Position numbers and translations under genes: made by a program
Notes under the pieces: model-generated
The model's input: only the letters and a program-made list of their open reading frames with translations
Told to the model about the DNA's origin: nothing
The model's database searches: none
Part shown: one piece after another, positions 23,485 through 23,759 of the stretch
Layout of the letters: the number at the start of each line of letters is the position of its first letter
How positions within the stretch are numbered: the first letter of the stretch is position 1
From: an uncultured Bacteroidales bacterium
GTDB lineage: Bacteria > Bacteroidota > Bacteroidia > Bacteroidales > WCHB1-69
Direction: 5' to 3'
Assembly (NCBI GenBank): GCA_937892025.1
Contig: CALAVA010000048.1
Coordinates: 1-23,759, forward strand
DNA: 23,759 nucleotides

Positions 23485-23759
23485 CTATAAGAACCAAAGA
23501 TTGTCTTTGCCGATGTTGCTTGGAATACAGCCGTTTGTGAAATAAGGTGCGATTTGAGCAACCATTTCGGGATATTTGATGGTAACGGGCAGATTCTGCT
23601 GTCGGACTGATTTCCAATAGATGCGGCTAAACTGATAAACTTGCTCAATCAATTCGACAATCGTGTTCTGATTCAAAAGAAACGAATCTGTGGGGCAGTT
23701 GATTTTGAGCTTGACGGGGAATGGAAATCCCTCTATATTGCTCTGAATATTGTCTTCGT
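23485..23759 (-). CDS. Prokaryotic Argonaute-like PIWI protein, C-terminal end only
   Basis: A frame open from the window edge encodes the last 91 residues of a larger protein. It reads FPFPVKLKINCPTDSFLLN, then VELIEQVYQFSRIYWKSVRQ, LPVTIKYPEMVAQIAPYF and the terminal GKDNLWFL. The order P-x-P-V-K-L, a helix LIEQVYQFSRIYW and LPVTIKYPEMVA is that of the C-terminus of PIWI domains in Bacteroidetes pAgo proteins. Catalytic residues and any MID/PAZ domains lie outside the window, so nuclease-active and inactive, or long and short, classes cannot be told apart. Its presence next to the AbiL-like pair and the Zorya-like operon supports a defence island. The assignment is from recognition of this terminal motif only. 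Confidence 0.6.
   Translation of the reverse strand, partial: EDNIQSNIEGFPFPVKLKINCPTDSFLLNQNTIVELIEQVYQFSRIYWKSVRQQNLPVTIKYPEMVAQIAPYFTNGCIPSNIGKDNLWFL

Noticed and set aside
23264..23617. 117-codon minus-strand frame
   Set aside because: It reads through the 17-bp inverted-repeat element and overlaps the Argonaute C-terminus in another frame; it probably reflects a repeat rather than a gene.
1..23759. tRNA, rRNA or CRISPR arrays
   Set aside because: I looked for cloverleaf-like TTCRA arms, rRNA cores and regularly spaced repeats and found none.

Overview
The window is a mosaic. Gene content, strand, base composition and start signals change abruptly at several points, so it is either a recombined accessory region or, more likely, a contig joining DNA from several gut-type bacteria. 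The four blocks below are described separately; the joins near 8.0-8.1 kb, 8.88 kb, 16.15-16.3 kb and 16.88 kb should be verified first.

Block A (1 to about 8.0 kb, all genes on the minus strand) is the early replication/recombination module of a temperate phage of a Firmicutes-like host, probably Negativicutes or a relative. It has strong AAGGAG-type ribosome binding sites, GTG starts and tightly coupled genes. In transcription order it holds a KilA/ANT antirepressor, a winged-helix replication initiator, a DnaC-type helicase loader, an unknown helical protein, RecT, an SbcC-like zinc-hook ATPase, an MBL-fold hydrolase, two short ORFs that a 9-A run could join by frameshift, an unknown small protein and a Bro-N antirepressor.

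Block B (about 8.1 to 15.7 kb, plus strand, AT-rich) begins with a C-terminally truncated HydE radical-SAM protein running in frame into a complete uracil-DNA glycosylase. Ordinary Bacteroidetes chromosomal genes follow: a UbiA prenyltransferase, RecA, a TPR protein, an AI-2E/PerM transporter, a TrmH-type RNA methyltransferase and a DUF7033-like deacetylase relative. Promoters show the Bacteroidetes -7 box TATCTTTG. After it, 15.7-16.15 kb has no gene but has a promoter, a long multi-tier hairpin and a terminator, so it may encode a small RNA.

Block C (16.29-16.88 kb) is a G+C-richer fragment: a DUF6266-family gene that has lost its N-terminus exactly where the next block ends.

Block D (16.88-23.76 kb, minus strand) is a Bacteroides-like defence island. 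In transcription order from the right edge it holds the C-terminus of a probable prokaryotic Argonaute, a structured repeat element, an AAA ATPase plus RloB/TOPRIM pair (AbiL-like), a 120-nt three-tier nested inverted repeat, and a four-gene operon. That operon encodes a TerB-like protein with an unknown C-terminal domain, a MotA/ExbB-like channel with a long coiled-coil tail (ZorA-like), an OmpA/MotB-like partner (ZorB-like) and an HNH nuclease. This is the best candidate for an under-described system: a Zorya-like anti-phage machine with an added TerB component.
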